Shown one piece after another: positions 63,872-64,000 of a stretch of DNA of 64,000 nt. Below the pieces are notes generated by a model. The model saw only the letters and a program-made list of their open reading frames with translations. It searched no databases and was not told the DNA's origin. Numbering within the stretch: position 1 is the first letter of the stretch; every line of letters begins with the position of its first letter. This DNA is from an uncultured Lysobacteraceae bacterium (GTDB taxonomy: Bacteria; Pseudomonadota; Gammaproteobacteria; Xanthomonadales; Xanthomonadaceae): assembly GCA_902825775.1 (NCBI GenBank), contig CADECF010000005.1, forward strand, positions 170,098 to 234,097, written 5' to 3'. A program made the position numbers and the translations under genes.

Positions 63872-63948
63872 AGCGCGGCTCAGCGGCGAGCTTTTCACGA
63901 CTGGCAAAAAAAGCGATCAAGAGCTCGTGGCTGAAGGCGCTCCTACAA
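63872..63948. repeat. Degenerate family A hairpin
   Basis: Arms GCGGCGAGCTTTTC and AAGAGCTCGTGGCTGAAGG with several mismatches; it runs into the tandem repeat. Confidence 0.7.
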
Positions 63949-64000
63949 GATCAAGATCAAGATCAAGATCAAGATCAAGATCAAGATCAAGATCAAGATC
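63946..64000. repeat. Hexamer tandem repeat (CAAGAT)n
   Basis: Just over nine perfect copies of CAAGAT continue to the right edge, so the array is cut by the window. It starts directly after the family A arm. Confidence 0.95.

Overview
The window is a dense, GC-rich chromosomal segment of a gammaproteobacterium that looks like a member of the Xanthomonadaceae, most like Lysobacter or Luteimonas. The grounds are two Ax21-family outer-membrane proteins, an oleABCD olefin cluster, an Oar-like TonB receptor, the torF-glnK-amtB arrangement, and many long palindromic intergenic repeats of the kind common in that family. This placement is an inference from gene content and base composition. No rRNA, tRNA, CRISPR array, prophage or insertion sequence was seen.

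Layout. 1-8.5 kb: a partial tautomerase, a 2OG-oxygenase-fold protein without iron ligands, a Ycf46-like AAA ATPase, a ParA-like ATPase, sixA, a yceI-like gene, a two-HKD phospholipase D lipoprotein, a small protein that shares a C-terminal motif with the next gene (DUF1232), and a hotdog thioesterase. 8.7-14.5 kb: a PlsC-type acyltransferase, a YheT-like hydrolase, a PEBP protein, a META/DUF4377 lipoprotein, benE and uppP. 14.7-19.2 kb: the nitrogen block, with glnA behind a near-perfect sigma-54 promoter and NtrC-like boxes, then torF, glnK and amtB. 19.3-25.7 kb: a secreted protein of unknown function, an AmiD-like amidase, a haem-oxygenase-like metalloprotein divergent from a rubredoxin, an Lrp regulator with a PLP lyase, a GST, and ohr/ohrR with matching operators.

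26-39 kb: an Oar-like receptor, a fatty acid desaturase, a secreted metallo-beta-lactamase-fold lactonase-like protein, ntrB-ntrC (ntrB has an NtrC box touching its start codon), sodC, a GNAT, an unknown protein, fadI, and an AT-richer Fic gene with its own inverted-repeat operator. 39-46 kb: hemD-hemX-hemY, a thioesterase, a lipoprotein, and a yibN-like rhodanese followed by secB and gpsA. 45.8-52.5 kb: two Ax21 paralogues, trmL, a small secreted peptide, an SDR and an M16 protease. 52.7-58.5 kb: a DUF4156 lipoprotein and oleA, oleB, oleC and oleD, with a YkgJ-like gene on the opposite strand between oleB and oleC. 58.6-64 kb: a DUF1328 membrane peptide, ubiJ-ubiB, truC, a DUF2059 protein, arfB, a second acyltransferase, and a hexamer tandem repeat at the edge.

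The gene sets fit together as pathways. GlnK/AmtB, GlnA and NtrBC make one nitrogen-control circuit whose DNA sites can be read in two places. OhrR/Ohr form a peroxide switch. OleABCD make long-chain olefins from acyl-CoAs. HemD/X/Y and UbiJ/UbiB serve haem and ubiquinone synthesis. At least five families of palindromic repeats fill the intergenic space, often nested, and in several places they supply start codons, stop codons or N-terminal residues to neighbouring genes.
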